Assembly (NCBI GenBank): GCA_043721915.1 | Contig: JAYSPV010000070.1 | Location: 1-6,989 of the forward strand | From: UBA668 sp043721915 | GTDB lineage: Bacteria > Actinomycetota > Acidimicrobiia > Acidimicrobiales > Ilumatobacteraceae | Reading direction: 5' to 3' | Length of the DNA: 6,989 nt | Part shown: in pieces, positions 5,923 to 6,989 of the stretch | Position numbering within the stretch: the stretch's first letter is position 1 | Layout: every line of letters starts with the position of its first letter | The notes under the pieces: generated by a model | Databases searched by the model: none | Seen by the model: only the letters and a program-made list of their open reading frames with translations | Told to the model about the DNA's origin: nothing | Program-made: the position numbers and the translations under genes

Positions 5923-6654
5923 TCAGTCCCGGCCGAAGAGGCCACCGGCGATACCGCCACCGCCGACACCGGAGTTGCTGGTGCCGATGGCCGCCGTGAT
6001 CCAGCCGAGCAGCTCGTTCGGGTTGCGCGTCTGCGTCCACACCCTGCCGGGGCCGGTGAAATCGAAGACGAACCCCTCGCCGCTCTTGAAGCTCTGGATC
6101 ATGCCGCCGCCGCTGGCCTTGCGCATGCCCATCGTGATCGAGTCCTCGTAGGCCACCATGTGGCCGGTGTCGATGGTGATGCTCTGACCTGCCTCCAGGT
6201 TCCAGACCTCGAGCGCGCCGTAGCATGCGAAGACGATCGCGCCTTGGCCCTCGGCGCGGACGATGAAGGCACCCTCGCTGCCGAACATGTTCTTGAAGCC
6301 GCCCCACTGCGCGTCGATGGCGACCGTGGAGTCGTTGGCCAACCACGACCCCTTCTGGATGAACAGCGCACGGCCGGGCACGAGGTCGTAGGTGGTGATG
6401 TCGCCCGGCAGGCGGGCTGCCACATCGACGAACCCGCCCGAAGGCGGTGCCGTGTACGTGCTGACGAAGAAGCTCTCGCCACCGAGCGCAGCCCGCTTGA
6501 GCGACTTCATGATGCCGCCCTCGGCCTTGGCCGCGAGCGCCACCCCCGATGACATCGCCATCATTGCACCGGCTTCCACCTTCACCGGTTCGTTGGGGGC
6601 AAGCGTGAGCCTGGCTACCCCGTAAGCGGGACCTTGTCGAGTCTGAACCTGCAC
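5923..6654 (-). CDS. AIM24 family protein (TIGR00266 type)
   Basis: A 243-residue soluble protein of the AIM24/DUF124 family, named after a yeast mitochondrial protein. The bacterial function is not established. Family-typical stretches are VKVEAGAMMAMSSGV (24-38), KAEGG (43-47), LKRAALGGESFFV (52-64), PGDITTYDL (83-91), a central SWLANDSTVAIDAQWGGFK (103-121) and GEGFVFDFTGPGRVWTQTRN (192-211). The fold is predicted to be all-beta, and the C-terminus ends in a glycine-rich tail (229-241). There is no signal peptide or membrane segment. The start is GTG 6654, preceded by ACGGAG about six bases away, and the family-like N-terminus begins directly there. The gene stops four bases before terC starts, which suggests coupled expression and perhaps a shared membrane-stress or metal-related role. 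That link is inference. Confidence 0.9.
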   Translation of the reverse strand: MQVQTRQGPAYGVARLTLAPNEPVKVEAGAMMAMSSGVALAAKAEGGIMKSLKRAALGGESFFVSTYTAPPSGGFVDVAARLPGDITTYDLVPGRALFIQKGSWLANDSTVAIDAQWGGFKNMFGSEGAFIVRAEGQGAIVFACYGALEVWNLEAGQSITIDTGHMVAYEDSITMGMRKASGGGMIQSFKSGEGFVFDFTGPGRVWTQTRNPNELLGWITAAIGTSNSGVGGGGIAGGLFGRD

Positions 6655-6676
6655 GGTGTGCTCCGTTTCAGTTGGG

Positions 6677-6690
6677 CCGGCCGCGGCCGG
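6677..6690. repeat. Perfect 14-base GC palindrome between ppdK and aim24
   Basis: CCGGCCGCGGCCGG is its own reverse complement and occupies a third of the 42-base gap. As RNA it could form a five-pair stem with a CGCG loop, and there is no T-run after it on the minus strand. It may be a weak attenuating hairpin, a protein-binding site or chance in GC-rich DNA. It does not look like an efficient terminator. Confidence 0.35.
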
Positions 6691-6696
6691 AAGTGG

Positions 6697-6989
6697 CTAC
6701 TTCGTGTCGCTCTTCGAGCCGCCGATGACCGCCTGCGCTGCGGCCAGACGGGCGATCGGGACGCGGAAGGGGCTGCAGCTGACGTAGTCGAGGCCGGCCT
6801 CGTAGAACAACGCGATGCTCTCCGGATCGCCGCCGTGCTCGCCGCATACGCCGAGCTTGAGGCCCTTCTTGACCGAACGGCCTCGGGCGGCGCCCATCTT
6901 GACCAGCTCTCCGACGCCGTTCTTGTCGATCGTCTCGAACGGGTTACGAGTGAGCAGGCCTTGCTCGAGGTATGCCGGCATCATCTTGC
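6697..6989 (-). CDS. ppdK: Pyruvate phosphate dikinase, C-terminal fragment cut by window edge
   Basis: The last 96 codons of the gene, ending in TAG. The enzyme interconverts pyruvate + ATP + Pi and phosphoenolpyruvate + AMP + PPi, a cytosolic step joining glycolysis and gluconeogenesis. The visible part is the end of the C-terminal PEP/pyruvate-binding TIM barrel. It includes PAYLEQGLL, DKNGVGELVKMG, LGVCGEHGGDPESIALF and GLDYVSCSPFRVPIARLAAA, all closely matching the family. The cysteine in GVCGEHGG (48th visible residue) is the conserved active-site general acid. The DYVSCSPFRVP wording favours PPDK over PEP synthase or PTS enzyme I. A short polar tail (GGSKSDTK) follows the barrel. The gene continues beyond position 6989, so its start and phosphohistidine domain are not visible. 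Confidence 0.95.
   Translation of the reverse strand, partial: KMMPAYLEQGLLTRNPFETIDKNGVGELVKMGAARGRSVKKGLKLGVCGEHGGDPESIALFYEAGLDYVSCSPFRVPIARLAAAQAVIGGSKSDTK

Noticed and set aside
5919..5969. Upstream GTG start for the TerC-family gene
   Set aside because: It would overlap aim24 by 47 bases and add a low-complexity Ala/Ser/Val stretch. ATG 5918 gives a family-like length.
4863..5999. 378-codon plus-strand open frame opposite terC
   Set aside because: Its charged, Gln/His/Asp-rich composition is what the complement of a membrane protein gives. No start signal or domain is visible.

Overview
The window is a GC-rich (by eye low-to-mid 60s % G+C) bacterial chromosome segment in which every gene I can support lies on the minus strand, so transcription runs from right to left. 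The gene set (pyruvate phosphate dikinase, AIM24-family protein, TerC-family membrane protein, DnaG primase, primary sigma factor) and the Actinobacteria-like style of the proteins suggest an actinobacterium, possibly an Acidimicrobiia-type lineage. That placement comes from family resemblance, not a database search.

Reading in the direction of transcription: 6989-6697 is the C-terminal end of pyruvate phosphate dikinase, cut by the window edge. After 42 bases containing a perfect 14-base palindrome comes an AIM24-family protein (6654-5923). A TerC/Alx-type integral membrane protein (5918-4917) follows almost without a gap. After 43 bases comes DnaG primase (4873-3122), whose stop codon overlaps the GTG start of the primary sigma factor RpoD/SigA (3125-1845) in a GTGA junction. 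tRNA-Asn(GTT) at 1813-1741 follows rpoD, with an extended -10 element in front and a strong intrinsic terminator (1733-1702) behind. The close packing suggests that ppdK, aim24, terC, dnaG, rpoD and the tRNA may share read-through transcription, stopped by this terminator.

Beyond the terminator, a 152-base leader precedes a stand-alone APH/CHK-like small-molecule kinase (1588-488) of unknown substrate. A tRNA with a CAT anticodon (423-351; elongator Met or the lysidine-type Ile2) follows. About 100 bases past its 3' end begins a tyrosine-recombinase integrase (250 to beyond position 1). An integrase gene against the 3' end of a tRNA gene is the classic signature of an integrated element, so the window probably contains one boundary between conserved chromosome and a phage or integrative element lying to the left. 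The 100 bases between tRNA and integrase hold three copies of TCCAAG and a promoter-like arrangement placing transcription start at or near the integrase ATG.

The core of the window (dnaG-rpoD, tRNAs, ppdK) is housekeeping. The accessory interest is the element edge at 1-423, with secondary interest in the aim24-terC pair leading into dnaG-rpoD. I see no CRISPR array, insertion sequence, toxin-antitoxin pair or clearly new defence system. No gene-free stretch exceeds about 150 bases.
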